This document shows positions 1 to 10,279 of a DNA stretch of 64,000 bases, in pieces (the first letter of the stretch is position 1; every line of letters starts with the position of its first letter). The translations under genes were made by a program, and so were the position numbers. The notes under the pieces are model-generated. The model searched no databases. It was not told the origin of the DNA and saw nothing but the letters and a program-made list of their open reading frames with translations. Origin of the DNA: Adiantum capillus-veneris (taxonomy: Eukaryota; Streptophyta; Polypodiopsida; Polypodiales; Pteridaceae); the NCBI GenBank assembly GCA_014529385.2, contig CM043960.1, positions 26,303,896 through 26,367,895 on the forward strand, in the 5' to 3' direction.

Positions 1-665
1 AGAGCTATATTACATATTGAGAGCACTATGTGTGCCATATAGCGTTAGTGTGTGTAATAAGAGGCCAATGTCCCTATCTATGCTATTATGTCATAGTATT
101 TCTTACAGTATGAGTGCTATATAGCATAGCTATGTGTAATAATAGCCTGATGGTCTTGTCAATGCCATTATGTGTGCCATGTAGCAAGACTCTATCAAAG
201 TATGACAACATCATGTCTGCTATATAGCAATAGCACAATATACCTATCTATGGTATTATGTGTGCTATCAGATTTTATAATATTATGAGAGCACTATGTG
301 TGCTACATAGCAGATGTTAGTGTAATAGTAGCATGGTATCCATGTCTATGCTATTATGTGTGCTATGCAGAATGTGATATGTGTAATAATAGCACAATAT
401 CCCTCTCTATGCTCTTTTGTGTGTTATGTAGAAGAACTGTGTTATAATATGAGAGCACTATGTGTGCTATATAGCAGACGTGTGTGATGTGTGTGTAATA
501 ACAGCTAAAAATCCCTATCTATGCTATTATGTGTTATATAACAAAATTGAGCATGTAATGAAAGCTGAGTTATCTATCTATGCTATTATCTGTGCTATAT
601 AGCATAGCTATGTGTATTTATACCAATGCATCTGTAGCTATGCTATTATGTGTGATATATAGCAA
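1..665. repeat. Array of short palindromic repeats (TGCTATATAGCA type)
   Basis: Dense, irregularly spaced copies of a motif around TGCTATATAGCA, which is its own reverse complement, with variants such as tgtgctatatagca, tgccatatagc and tgctattatgtgtgc. The first ~213 bases recur nearly unchanged at 3317-3529, so this array and the one at 2571-3535 bracket the transposase-like ORF at 678-2570. No coding potential seen. It could be a subterminal region bound by a transposase, or a satellite. Confidence 0.75.
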
Positions 666-677
666 AATGTAATTCTA

Positions 678-2570
678 ATGCATTTTTTTTTCAAGCAGAC
701 AAAGTATTTCTTGAAGTTTAAAGATAGCCACCCACATGTGACAATTGGGCAAAGGTCCTTTGAGAAGCTGAAGCCTTGGCTCGTGCGAAAGTTGAAAGAT
801 CGAAATACTTGCTGTTGTGTTTATCATATCAAATTGATGTATCTCAAAGATGCATTTAATGTTATGCGATCATCTGCTTTTGGTTTTCATGGGAGGTCAT
901 GTACATGTAAATGCAATGTTTGCAAATCAGATGGGGTGAATGCAGAATGTCTTGCCGTTGAGCACTCGTTTTCAGGGATCACGAAGTTGTGGAAATCATG
1001 CGTATGTACAAAGGATGAGGGGGATATGTTCCATAAACACACCTGCTTGATGGGCCAATGCAAAAACTGTGGTGTGGAAAAGCTCAGCCTTTGTCCACGA
1101 GAACTTGCAGAGATGACAAAGACAGTTCCACTGCAAGTCTTCGAGGACATTAAATTTCAAACTAAGCATGGTTTAAGTAAGAGAAAGATGTTGTCACTCA
1201 AACAGGTGGCTTTAAGTGAGCTGACAGGGAGGATAAAAGACGACATCAGAATCTTCATCGAGCACAATTTCACTTACAGATGGCAGACACATCAATACAG
1301 AGAATGTTTGAAGGTGTTTCCTTCAGATACCATTATATATGTAGTAGAATTTGCTGAAAATTACTCGTTCAAAGAGCAAAATGAAGTACAATCCATGCAT
1401 TGGCATATAGATCAATGCACCATCCTTGTTAACATAACGTACATGCATGACAACGAAGATGACAGTATTTTGAAGCATATCCATTTCTACATCTCCGATG
1501 ATAGGCAACATGATGCGCTATTTGTCCATCATTGTTTTCTTCTTTGTGATCAGTGGCTTAAAGACCAGGGGCTGAATTTCAAGAAGCACTGGGTGTGGTC
1601 AGATGGTGCAGCCTCACAATTCAAGGTTGCAAGGCCATTTTACTTTGTTGCTAGATATTACCAACTAACAGGTACAGAGATGACATGGAATTTTTTTGGC
1701 TCTGGCCATGGCAATGGGGAGCATGATGGCGCTGGCGCTGTGATAAAGAGAGCCCTTACACATGAACAACTCAAGAGTAATGGAGTTGTTCTTAGGCAAG
1801 CTGCAGACGTGGTTGCATTTTTTACGAGAACAATGTCCAATGCTGCATGTAGCTCTTATGCACAATCCACTAAAGCAGGTCCTACTATAAACAGGAAATT
1901 TTGGCTAATTAAAGAGACAGAAGTGGACAGGTCTAATCTATGGGGTTGTGAGAGAGTACCAGGATCTCGATCACTCCATTGCATTTCAGGCTTTTGTCGT
2001 CATGATCCTACTCAATTAAGGACCAGGCGGCTTTCTTGTTTTTGTGATGCTTGCATGAAGGGCCATTGGAGGACTTGTTCTAGCAAATCATATGCAGGCA
2101 AGTGGACAAATAAGGCATTGAAACCACTCTCTGAGGTAGCAGAAGAGACTGAGGTACCAGAAGATGAAGCTGCAATGTTTGAGGGATCCCAGGATATGCT
2201 GAGTGAGTATCTCATTGAAGGTGATAACTTTGCAGTCAATGCAGACGCTGGCAATGAAGAAGGTGTAGAGTTCTTTCTTTTGAGATGTACAAAGAGAAAA
2301 TGGATGACAGATTGCATCTTAAGAGATAAGTGGAAAAGAAAATGTGATAAAAACACTTATGTTGTCACAGGGTGTTATTATCAAAAGCAAGAGGGGGACC
2401 CAAATCACTACACTCTACTTGATGATAGGGGAGTTACTAACCTGTACTCTCACCTTGTTCGGGCAATCAATTTTGACATGCCTTTGGTAGATGTTACCTC
2501 AAAGACATATTATTTATCTCCGGAACTACATGAAACCATTTACAATGCCATGCCCTATGAAGCAGCATGA
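678..2570 (+). CDS. DDE-type transposase-like protein (unclassified family)
   Basis: An open frame of 630 codons. The N-terminal third is cysteine/histidine rich (TCCCVYH near residue 55, then CTCKCNVC, CVCTKDE and CKNCG), which suggests zinc binding. The middle has three spaced acidic motifs typical of an RNase H-like fold: VVEFAENY (about residue 222), WSDGAASQFK (about 306) and GSGHGNGEHDGAG (about 343). They are spaced like a DDE/D catalytic set, though the first position is Glu. The C-terminal part has a compact domain ending SHLVRAINFDM that may be SH3/BAH-like. I recognise relatives as uncharacterised eukaryotic ORFs with SDGA..Q(Y/F)K and GKG..DG motifs; the transposase role is inference. 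The ATG lies just after a pyrimidine run and CAG, so an upstream exon is possible. It sits between direct repeats at 1-213 and 3317-3529. Confidence 0.6.
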   Translation: MHFFFKQTKYFLKFKDSHPHVTIGQRSFEKLKPWLVRKLKDRNTCCCVYHIKLMYLKDAFNVMRSSAFGFHGRSCTCKCNVCKSDGVNAECLAVEHSFSGITKLWKSCVCTKDEGDMFHKHTCLMGQCKNCGVEKLSLCPRELAEMTKTVPLQVFEDIKFQTKHGLSKRKMLSLKQVALSELTGRIKDDIRIFIEHNFTYRWQTHQYRECLKVFPSDTIIYVVEFAENYSFKEQNEVQSMHWHIDQCTILVNITYMHDNEDDSILKHIHFYISDDRQHDALFVHHCFLLCDQWLKDQGLNFKKHWVWSDGAASQFKVARPFYFVARYYQLTGTEMTWNFFGSGHGNGEHDGAGAVIKRALTHEQLKSNGVVLRQAADVVAFFTRTMSNAACSSYAQSTKAGPTINRKFWLIKETEVDRSNLWGCERVPGSRSLHCISGFCRHDPTQLRTRRLSCFCDACMKGHWRTCSSKSYAGKWTNKALKPLSEVAEETEVPEDEAAMFEGSQDMLSEYLIEGDNFAVNADAGNEEGVEFFLLRCTKRKWMTDCILRDKWKRKCDKNTYVVTGCYYQKQEGDPNHYTLLDDRGVTNLYSHLVRAINFDMPLVDVTSKTYYLSPELHETIYNAMPYEAA

Positions 2571-3535
2571 TACCTATTTAACAGGCTTATATTATGTTCT
2601 ATATAGCCTTCACCATTCAGTACCTCCTTACACATGTCCATTGTTCTATGTATCACATAGCACACAACCACACAGAGCACATAGCATAGAATCACACACA
2701 TTTCAGATAATGAGGTTACTATTGTGAACATGTTGCACCTTGAAAAAATTTAGCCAAGATATTTGTCGGAAACGATTGGGAAGAAAACATTATCAAGAGC
2801 AGGGCCATTCACTTTCTTGATGAATCTCAGGTAAACATGTCTCATTCTTACAATCATCTCACTCTTATGAATAGCTACCCATTGGGTGTTATGGAGTTGT
2901 GTACATGCTACTATATGTGATATGTAGCCAAGTAATGTGTCAAGATAGTCCATTGTATCTACCTAGGCTATTATGTGTGCTATATTATACAAGTGTGTAA
3001 TAATAACCCAATGTCCCTGTCTATGCTATAAAAGGACTCTATTGTAGTAAGATAGCAACATGTGTGCTATACAGTAAAAGTGTGTGTACCACATAGCACA
3101 ATGTTGTTGTCTATGATATGATGTGTGGTATGTGAAAGAGCTATATTACATATTGAGAGCACTATGTGTGCCATATAGCGTAAGTGTGAGTAATAAGAGG
3201 CCAATCTTATTACTCACATGTGAGTAATAAGATAGCAACATGTGTGCTATACAGTAAAAGTATGTGTATCACATAGCACAATGTTCCTGTCTATGATATG
3301 ATGTGTGGTATGTGAAAGAGCTATATTACATATTGAGAGCACTATGTGTGCCATATAGCGTAAGCGTGAGTAATAAGAGGCCAATCTCCCTATCTATGCT
3401 ATTATGTCATAGTATTTCTTGCAGTCTGAGTGCTATATAGCATAACTATGTGTAATGATAGCCCGATGGTCCTGTCTATGCTATTATGTGTGCCATGTAG
3501 CAGGACTCTATCAGAGTATGACAACATCATATTAG
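2571..3535. repeat. Second palindromic-repeat array with internal duplications
   Basis: Same TATAGCA/TGCTATA vocabulary as the first array. A ~145 bp block (about 3060-3205) is repeated at about 3240-3385. The final part (3317-3529) is a near copy of 1-213, with a handful of substitutions. A short AT-rich unit ending ..aaaattacatcat is repeated twice just after it (about 3535-3578). The direct repeats, 3.3 kb apart around one ORF, resemble a segmental duplication or long terminal direct repeats. Confidence 0.75.
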
Positions 3536-3703
3536 CAAAATAAAATTACATCATATCACCAAAATAAAATTACATCATTCAATCATTAAGTTTAGAGAAC
3601 TTTGAACAGGTCAGTTTTTTGTATAGTAATCGCAAGTACATTCAGTTCACAAAATGCTGTATACATGATTCCATAACAACAATCAACCTTCCTTACATAC
3701 TTC

Positions 3704-4490
3704 TCATTGACTTCTATAGTGTCTGATGACACGAGCAGACACACTATCCGAAGGATTCTCAAATTGGTTCATCTTTGCATAAGCATTAGGGCTGGCTGAG
3801 ACTGTCCACTTGACTAACCAAGGGAACAATGTGCTAACCAGGTAAATTGGGGACTGACAAATATCTGCTGGTTCAAATGAAGTAGGACAGAAACAAGTCC
3901 CGGGAGGGTTGAGCAGACACTTGTAGAGTGTGTCATCCACCACCAGTGTATTATCAGAGTTGAACTTAGGATGGTGCTTCCAAAAGTATTTCAAACACTT
4001 GAAAAATATGGGCTTTGCGTTATCTTTACATGGAGGGATCCCAGGAACTTCATTTAGATTGAAGATCGCCTCTCTACACCCCTCTTGACCGATAATATCA
4101 AGGAAATGTTGTTTGTTCAGCCTAGGAAAGCATGCACTCAAAGCAAGTGCTACATTGTCCTGGGTCATGCAGCTCCATAGTGCAACTTGTGCTCTTTGCA
4201 GCAGTGCATGCAAAAAGATTGATGCATTGGGCCTGACCACATATTCAAATTGCGTCTTTCCTGTAGCATTTGGCGCAGTGACTACCTAATACCTTGATCT
4301 TGCCCAATCAGGAATACTGCTTCTCGCTATTCCTTTGTAGAAGGAGACCTTATACCTCCTTATGAGAAGCCCATTCACATCCAGTATGATGCATAAATTG
4401 TCCCTTCTCTTCTTGTCCTCAAAAGACGCAAGAGGCAGTGCAAAAATTTGTACTGGCATTACCACAAGACACGGCCTCTCTTGCCTCTCA
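3704..4490 (-). pseudogene. FCP1/NIF-type HAD phosphatase-like domain, 3' module of the minus-strand gene
   Basis: On the minus strand the frame reads CIILDVNGLLI (HAD motif I region), then RPNASIFLHALLQRAQVALW and NTLVVDDTLYK followed by LLNPPGT. This order and spacing match plant proteins with an FCP1 homology domain. The nucleophile Asp is kept, but the second acidic residue of the usual DxDx(T/V) is Asn (DVNGL), a change also seen in the copy at 18858-19421. A single in-frame TAG (4286-4288) separates motif I from the RPNA part; both sides stay in the same frame. The frame runs upstream into an acidic repeat linker and possibly a histone-fold module. Activity is doubtful because of the stop and the DxN change. 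Confidence 0.65.
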
Positions 4491-5984
4491 AATTCATGTC
4501 CATTTTTGGCCTCTTTATCATCATTCTTTGTACCTGCCTCATCTGTATCTGTAGCAGCCGCTCGACCCATAGGGACCTCTGGACTTTTACCTTTGGTATT
4601 CCCAACAGTGGGATCTGTACAAGACTCAGTTGTATCATGTGCAACTGCCTCTTTCGTGTCCATAGCAGCCATGAAATTTTCTCCCATTGCCTCTCCCGAT
4701 TGAGCTGCTCTGTCGGTGGGAACCTCTGCGCCTTTCCCTGCCTCATTGTTTTGCTCTATACATGCCTCAGTTATATTATGTGTATTTGGCTCTTTCATGT
4801 CCATAGCAGCCATGAGAACTTCTCCCATTGCCTCTCCCGATTGAACTGCTTTGTCGTATGCCTCAGTTGTGTCAGCAGAAGCCGCGACATCACCGTTACC
4901 CACTGTTGAGCCTATTCCAGGTACTCTCTTAGTGAGATCCTCCTCACCCAAGCCTCCCATATCTTCAACAGCGGCATCTGTACCCTTTGCCTCCTCTGCA
5001 TCAACAATGTCATCAACTGCATCACTTGGACAGACCACCTGGGCTTCAGCTGTGACATCACTTGCACCCACTGCCTCACGTGTTCCAACTTCTCTCTCAA
5101 TGAGGACCTCCTCACCCATGCCTCTGGTATCCTCAACAGTGGCATATGTACCCGTAGGCACAACTGCATCAAGAAGGGCATCCATGACAACATGAACAAT
5201 ACTTTTTGTTCCACCATCATTAACATTGCCATCAGCAGCAACATCTATGCTAGCATCAACTTCCATAGCATCCACAATGTCATTTGTGCAGGCATCAACT
5301 ACCGTAGCATCAGCAATGGCATCTGTGCAGGCATCAAATGTGGTAGCATCATCAATGGCATCTGTACCCATAGCCACAACTGCATCAAGAAGGGCATCTA
5401 TGACAACATGAACAATACTTTCTGTTCCACCATCATTAACATTGCCATGAGCAGCAGCATCTGTGTGAGCATCAACTTCCATAGCATCCACAATGTCATT
5501 TGTGCAGGCATCAACTACCGTAGCATCAACAATGGCATCTGTGCACGCATCAGCTGTGGTAGCATCATCAATGGCATCTGTGGTAGCATCATCAATGGCA
5601 TCTGTGCCAGATTCAACAGTGGCATCTGTACCCATAGCCACAACTGCATCAAGAAGGGCATCTATGACAGCATGAACAACACTTTCTCTTCCACCATCAT
5701 TAACATTGCCATCAGCAGCAGAATCTGTGCGAGCATCAACTTACATAGCATCCACAATGTCATTTGTGCAGGCCTCAACTAGCGTAGCATCAACAATGGC
5801 ATCTGTGCAGGCATCAACTACCATAGCATCATCAATGGCATCTGTGCCAGATTCAATTGTGGTGGGGGTAGGTAATGTACCCTTTTCAAGTTTGGCATGG
5901 TCAACATCTGTATGCACATCAACTGCATTAGACACATTTGGAACAAATTCAGCAGTACTAGTAGGTGTGCATGGATCAACTGTA
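4491..5984 (-). pseudogene. Acidic repetitive linker of the minus-strand gene
   Basis: Continuous minus-strand frame of low complexity, rich in Asp, Ala, Thr and Val. It contains about three degenerate protein repeats of 70-85 residues built from TDAIDDAT, ACTDAIVDATVV, CTNDIVDAMEVDA, NVNDGG and DALLDAVV; the DNA repeats are spaced about 220 and 260 bp (conserved blocks near 5188, 5408 and 5668). Nearer the FCP1 module the text changes to Glu/Ala-rich sequence with AAMDMKE and AAMDTKE. An in-frame TAA at 5741 replaces a Glu codon seen in sister repeats. A run of As near 6000 is one base longer than in its sister copy and shifts the frame. The gene at 16637 has an acidic linker at the same relative place, before FCP1. 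Confidence 0.6.
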
Positions 5985-6905
5985 TCAAAAGACTCTTTTT
6001 TTTTTGCCTGTAACCCCCCTAGAAGCTGTAGCAGCCCCTCTTGGATTCTTCACAGGATAAGACTGAGTGAGTGAACCTACAGACCCCTCAACTGTATCAA
6101 AAGACACTTTTTTTTTGCCTGTAACCCCCCTGGAAGCTGTAGCACCCCTTCTTGGATTCTTCACAGGATAAGACTGAGCCAATGAACCTACAGACCCTTC
6201 ATCTAGAAACCCTGAAGAGCGAGTGCGTCTCATGCAAGTTCCTCTTTTTTCAGCTTCTTGATTATCTACGACAAGAGAAAGTAGAAACATATTACTAAAC
6301 ATGTACAGAAAATAAATCAAATAGTTTGCAACTACTCGATGCAAAGAATTAAGAGACATGTCACTAACAAATTCCAACACTTGATTCATCAATGAGCATG
6401 GATACAATAGGGGTGCAATGGATTGCACATGCCTTCTAAAGACATCTTCTAATTGCATGAAGTTACAAAAAAAACACACTCATTGCTTTGCATTTGGTTT
6501 CTTTCTCTTCCTAAATGAATCAAGAGGTATATCCATTGTGGGACTTCCACCTAAGTTCTTGGGAGTCGATTTCTTGCGCTTTGGTGTTGGCTTCTTCCCC
6601 ACTGGAGGGGGTGTTGCTTTCACCGCATCTGCAACTGCCTCATATGATGCATCATCTCTAGTGTCCACACTTGGTGATGCTTTGGCACTCAACGCAGAAC
6701 GCAACAGCCTTCTTGGACTTAGTTGTTTCCTAGGTGATTTGACTGCAGAAGACTTTGTCATCAAGATGTCTTCAACTACTCCACGTACTGGATCCCCTAT
6801 GTCAGACTCCGCTTCAAGGGCTGGCTGCATCCCGCGGGTAGACTCTGCTTCAAGGCCTGGATGCATCCGTGGGGTAATCAAGCCATTCTTCCTTGTGGAA
6901 TGCAT
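5985..6905 (-). pseudogene. Basic tail plus H2B-like histone-fold candidate
   Basis: The 5' part (6905-6483) encodes a Lys/Arg/Ser/Pro-rich tail (KSPRKQLSPRRLL, KKPTPKRKKSTPKN, SFRKRKKPNAKQ), like a histone or linker tail. After an in-frame TGA (6480-6482) the same frame continues with QLEDVFRRHVQSIAP then SLMNQVLEFVSDM and LHRVVANYL. This can be aligned by eye to H2B helix 1, loop 1 and helix 2 (YKVLKQVHP / AMGIMNSFVNDI / IAGEASRL); the clearest agreement is M..x5..FV.D. The H2B alpha-C signature is not seen. A likely acceptor (tcttgtcgtag) at about 6270 then leads to two copies of a repeat with SYPVKNPR and ASRGVTGKKK. The H2B call rests on eye alignment alone; another helical domain is possible. 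Confidence 0.4.
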
Positions 6906-7183
6906 CGTCTTGTTGGAGCAAGCATGCGATGATTGTTCTACAAAGCAAGCTATTTACAAAGTCTCACTTGGAGTATCCCAAAATACACACATAAATACTG
7001 ATTTTGGTACCTACTAGCGGCCTGCGTAGAGACTCTCTCTGTTTTTGTACTCAATGATTCTTGTATACAGGTCTCTGCTACAATGTCTGTACCTGCAAAT
7101 GATTTCATTAAATGCAAGAGTTTAAACTACCCATGGAAAGTGGGCCTGCAATAGTAGTAGTAAATAATTGACACAGTGACTAC

Positions 7184-7562
7184 CTGCACTTGATTCTTTC
7201 ACCTCACTCTTCACCTTCAGACCAATCATATGCTTATCTCTAGGGAGAACAGACATGTTGCAATCTAGTGCAACACAATAGCCATAGTCCCTACATACAT
7301 GCGCGAAGCATAGCATATGGTACACATGGGTGCAAGGCAAGGAGAATACATCCAAGCTTCTGGCATCGAACGGGAATCCACATCCTACACAATGGTAGAA
7401 CCCATTAAGTGCCACCTCGCTAATGCTCTGCTTAAAATCCACAGGAGGAAAAGGCTTCATCAAACTGGCTCCCACGTTATGTGAAGTCCTCTCCATGGTA
7501 ACACAAAATTTAAAGTGCTCTGATTCCTATGCTATGTTGGTCTCTACTTCTGCAAGTAGTGC
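7184..7562 (-). CDS. RING-like zinc-finger exon
   Basis: The exon is framed by an acceptor (gtttcacag before 7562) and a donor (gtagtcac after 7184); a matching acceptor (tttgcag) lies at about 7098. It contains YHCVGCGF, then SLPCTHVYHMLC, then GYCVALDC: Cys-x2-Cys, about 14 residues, Cys-x-His-x2-His-x2-Cys, then two spaced Cys. This fits a C3H2C3-like RING, except that the last pair is x4 rather than x2. RING fingers usually act as ubiquitin E3 modules. An in-frame TAG lies near the exon start (ETNIA before ESEHFKFC). It sits between the unknown helical protein and the basic-tail module on the same strand, so it may be one exon of a longer gene. Confidence 0.5.
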
Positions 7563-7679
7563 CTGTGAAACAAAGAAGACAACACATCTAATTAAGTCTC
7601 AATAACCCAACAAAAGCAGATTGCTGAAAAGAATATGCTGCGTGAATCTTATCCCTTATTTGCAATACCACATATAAGA

Positions 7680-8540
7680 CAAGCACTTACTCTATATGCT
7701 ATAAACACAAGCTTGATGTGGTATATGATATGCACTGTGCTATATAGCATATAGCACAGTCCAAGTATAATGTGCTATAAGTGCTACATAGAGTATGCAC
7801 TGTAGATCATAGCAGAGAGACTTTTTAAAATACCAGATATAGCCCAAACATTTTCTCTATATGCTATATAGCACAAGCTTGTTGGGTATATGATATGCAG
7901 TGGGCTATATGAGACATAGCACATAGCATATAGCACAAATATTGTGCTATGTAGCACATAGCAAAAATAGAGATTGTGCTATATAGCACAATTCACTATT
8001 CCACACACTCCAGGGCTATATTGTGAACATATAACACACAAAATGTGCTATTTAGCACATAGCACATAAAAAGATTGTGCTATGTAGCACATATCAATAT
8101 TTAACACACACTTCAGGGCTATACTGTGAGCATATAGCATACAGGTATGCTATATAGCACATATTACACATGTCCATTGTGCTATGTATCACATAGCACA
8201 TAACCACACAAAGCACATAGCATAGAATCACAGACATTCCAAATAGATGAGGGTACTATTGTGAACATGCTACACCTAGATTGAACTATAAAGCACATAG
8301 CACAACCACACATAGCATATAACCACCCACTCCATGAAGATGATGGCTATGTTGTGACCATATAGCACATAGCACATAGCATATAACCACCCACTCCATG
8401 AAGATGATGGCTATGTTGTGGCCATATAGCACATATTTTGTGCTATATAGCACATAGTAGAAATAGAATATGCTCATACAGTACATAACCATACAATCCA
8501 TAACACTCTAGCCACATAACCACATGGAAGTGAACCACAT
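7680..8540. repeat. Third palindromic-repeat array (TATAGCACATAGC type)
   Basis: Same repeat family as at 1-665 and 2571-3535: very many copies of tgctatatagca, tagcacatagca and tatagcacata. A ~70 bp block (accacccactccatgaagat and its surroundings) is duplicated at about 8325 and 8389. It lies between the RING exon and the next upstream coding block, so for the minus-strand gene it would be an intron. This argues that the repeats either invaded the gene or belong to the same mobile unit. Confidence 0.75.
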
Positions 8541-9467
8541 ACTCCAAAACAAAGTGAAGCACATGTAGGAGGATATGCACCTTTGCTTTACCCACATTGG
8601 CTTCTAATTCAGCAACGTTCTCTCTAGTAGTACTCGAGAACTGTCCAATCAAATCAATCAGGTGTTGTCGAGCTACAGGGTCTTGCACGCAATAATCTCC
8701 GTTTGCAACTTTATGGCCAAAGTGTTTGAGCTTTGAGCACACTCAACCCTATGCAATTATCTAACTTGATCCTCTACATGCTTCTTTGCACCCTCAAGTC
8801 TTGACTTATAGTCTTGCAATCTGCCCTCTGCAATATTCTTCATTTCTGCAAGTGCCCTGCTATCCTCCTCTGCCAATTGTACTAGGCATCCTCCTGTAGG
8901 CACGCTTGACAATGGTACAGACGTACCTTCTGTTTTCAATGATGATCTGGTAGAGGCAGCAGTGGTTTTGGAACCTCTCCCTCTACCACTCATCTGATCT
9001 TCCCACCTCTTGATCTTGTTTTGCAAGTTTTGTCTTTCTTCTGAGGCTCTCATTGCCCTCTCTGTAAAGATAGACCAAGAAATTTGATGTTTGTCAGATT
9101 CACTGCAGTTTTCCAATGCAAAGGCCTTTGCAAATTGAGTCCCTACGTCATACATGAAGGGACCCTCCTGGTAGACATCCCAGTGTCTCCACACAAGCTT
9201 TTGTAAGAACTCCGACTGAGCATGGTATGCCTTCACTTTCTTCTGGCTACCCGGAACAGGCTTTGGGCATATAAAGACAGCTTCCCAGTCCTCCTCAGAG
9301 ATGTCATTGTTTCTTGTCAAGCTACGCGGATCAACTCCCTCCAATGGCAATCCACGCTCCATATGAAATTCCTCGGCAAGACGACAAAACTTCGTATGCA
9401 GAGGTGGTTCAATGTTCCTAACTAGACTGCTGCTTGCTTGAATCGGATGCTTTGAGGAAGGTGCCAT
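8443..9467 (-). pseudogene. Unknown charged, partly coiled-coil protein (5' part of the minus-strand gene)
   Basis: A 236-codon ORF (9467-8757) starts MAPSSKHPIQ. It has LVWRHWDVYQEGPFMYD in the middle, a Gly/Arg patch (MSGRGRGSK) near residue 158, and a charged helical C-terminus (LAEMKNIAEGRLQDY). A stop and a frame change near 8745-8759 separate it from a second helical stretch (KLKHFGHKV.., ENVAELEANVGKAK) that ends at a possible donor (about 8575). I do not recognise the family. It could be the N-terminal part of the protein carrying the RING-like and FCP1-like modules, since strand and order agree. The upstream side has a 110 bp (AG)n tract. Confidence 0.45.
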
Positions 9468-9892
9468 GATGCAGTCTCAAGTGATATACCTGCACATCAT
9501 CCAATGAACTCATGAGACGTGGTGTGCCCTCGCTTATCATCCTTGCTAAAAAGAAACAAGAACTTCATGGGCCTGCTCTTGTAAGCAGGGCATTCAAGGT
9601 GATGTGCTATGGGATTTGCCCCAAGATTGCATGCAGCTTGTGGACTAGCAAATTACCTCGGGAGCTCGCCTCTTGTTGCAAATGAGCAAGGTGTGGCACT
9701 CATGCAGCTCCAAATGCAGCTTAATGTAGCTAAATGATCCCAGGTGGGGCGCGCGTGCTCAAGCAGTAGAGAGTGTACATGTTCAATGGGAGAGACATAC
9801 CTCGAAGAGAAGAGGGCGGTTACTGCAATCGTCCTTGAAGCTGCCAAGCTTGCAGAGTAGAAGCTCTAAGCACAGTAGACCTTGAGCACGTG

Positions 9893-10003
<111 letters not shown>

Positions 10004-10279
10004 GGGGGGTCGGGGGGCACGCCAACTACTCATGAAACAAAGTGGGTGTGTGAAGGCTGAATTTTTTAGTATAACATTTTTTAGAATATAAATTTGTACG
10101 TCTGAAATATGGCACCAGTGACCACACCCCCAATGTCATGCTATGCTATTTAATTATATCACATATATAGCTTTCCACCTATTCATGCTTTCACCCGACC
10201 GTCTATTAAAAACCTTTTCTACTCAAAAGACTTCCTCCTTCTTAAAGATATCCCTCCTTGCGTCTGTCATCAATACCCT

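Noticed and set aside
1-665. Regular repeats resembling a CRISPR array.
   Set aside because: Spacing is irregular, units vary, no cas genes are present, and the context is eukaryotic.
8960-9000. MSGRGRGSKTTAAS inside the unknown protein looks like an H4 or H2A tail.
   Set aside because: It is internal to a longer ORF, is not followed by a histone fold, and Gly/Arg patches arise easily by chance.
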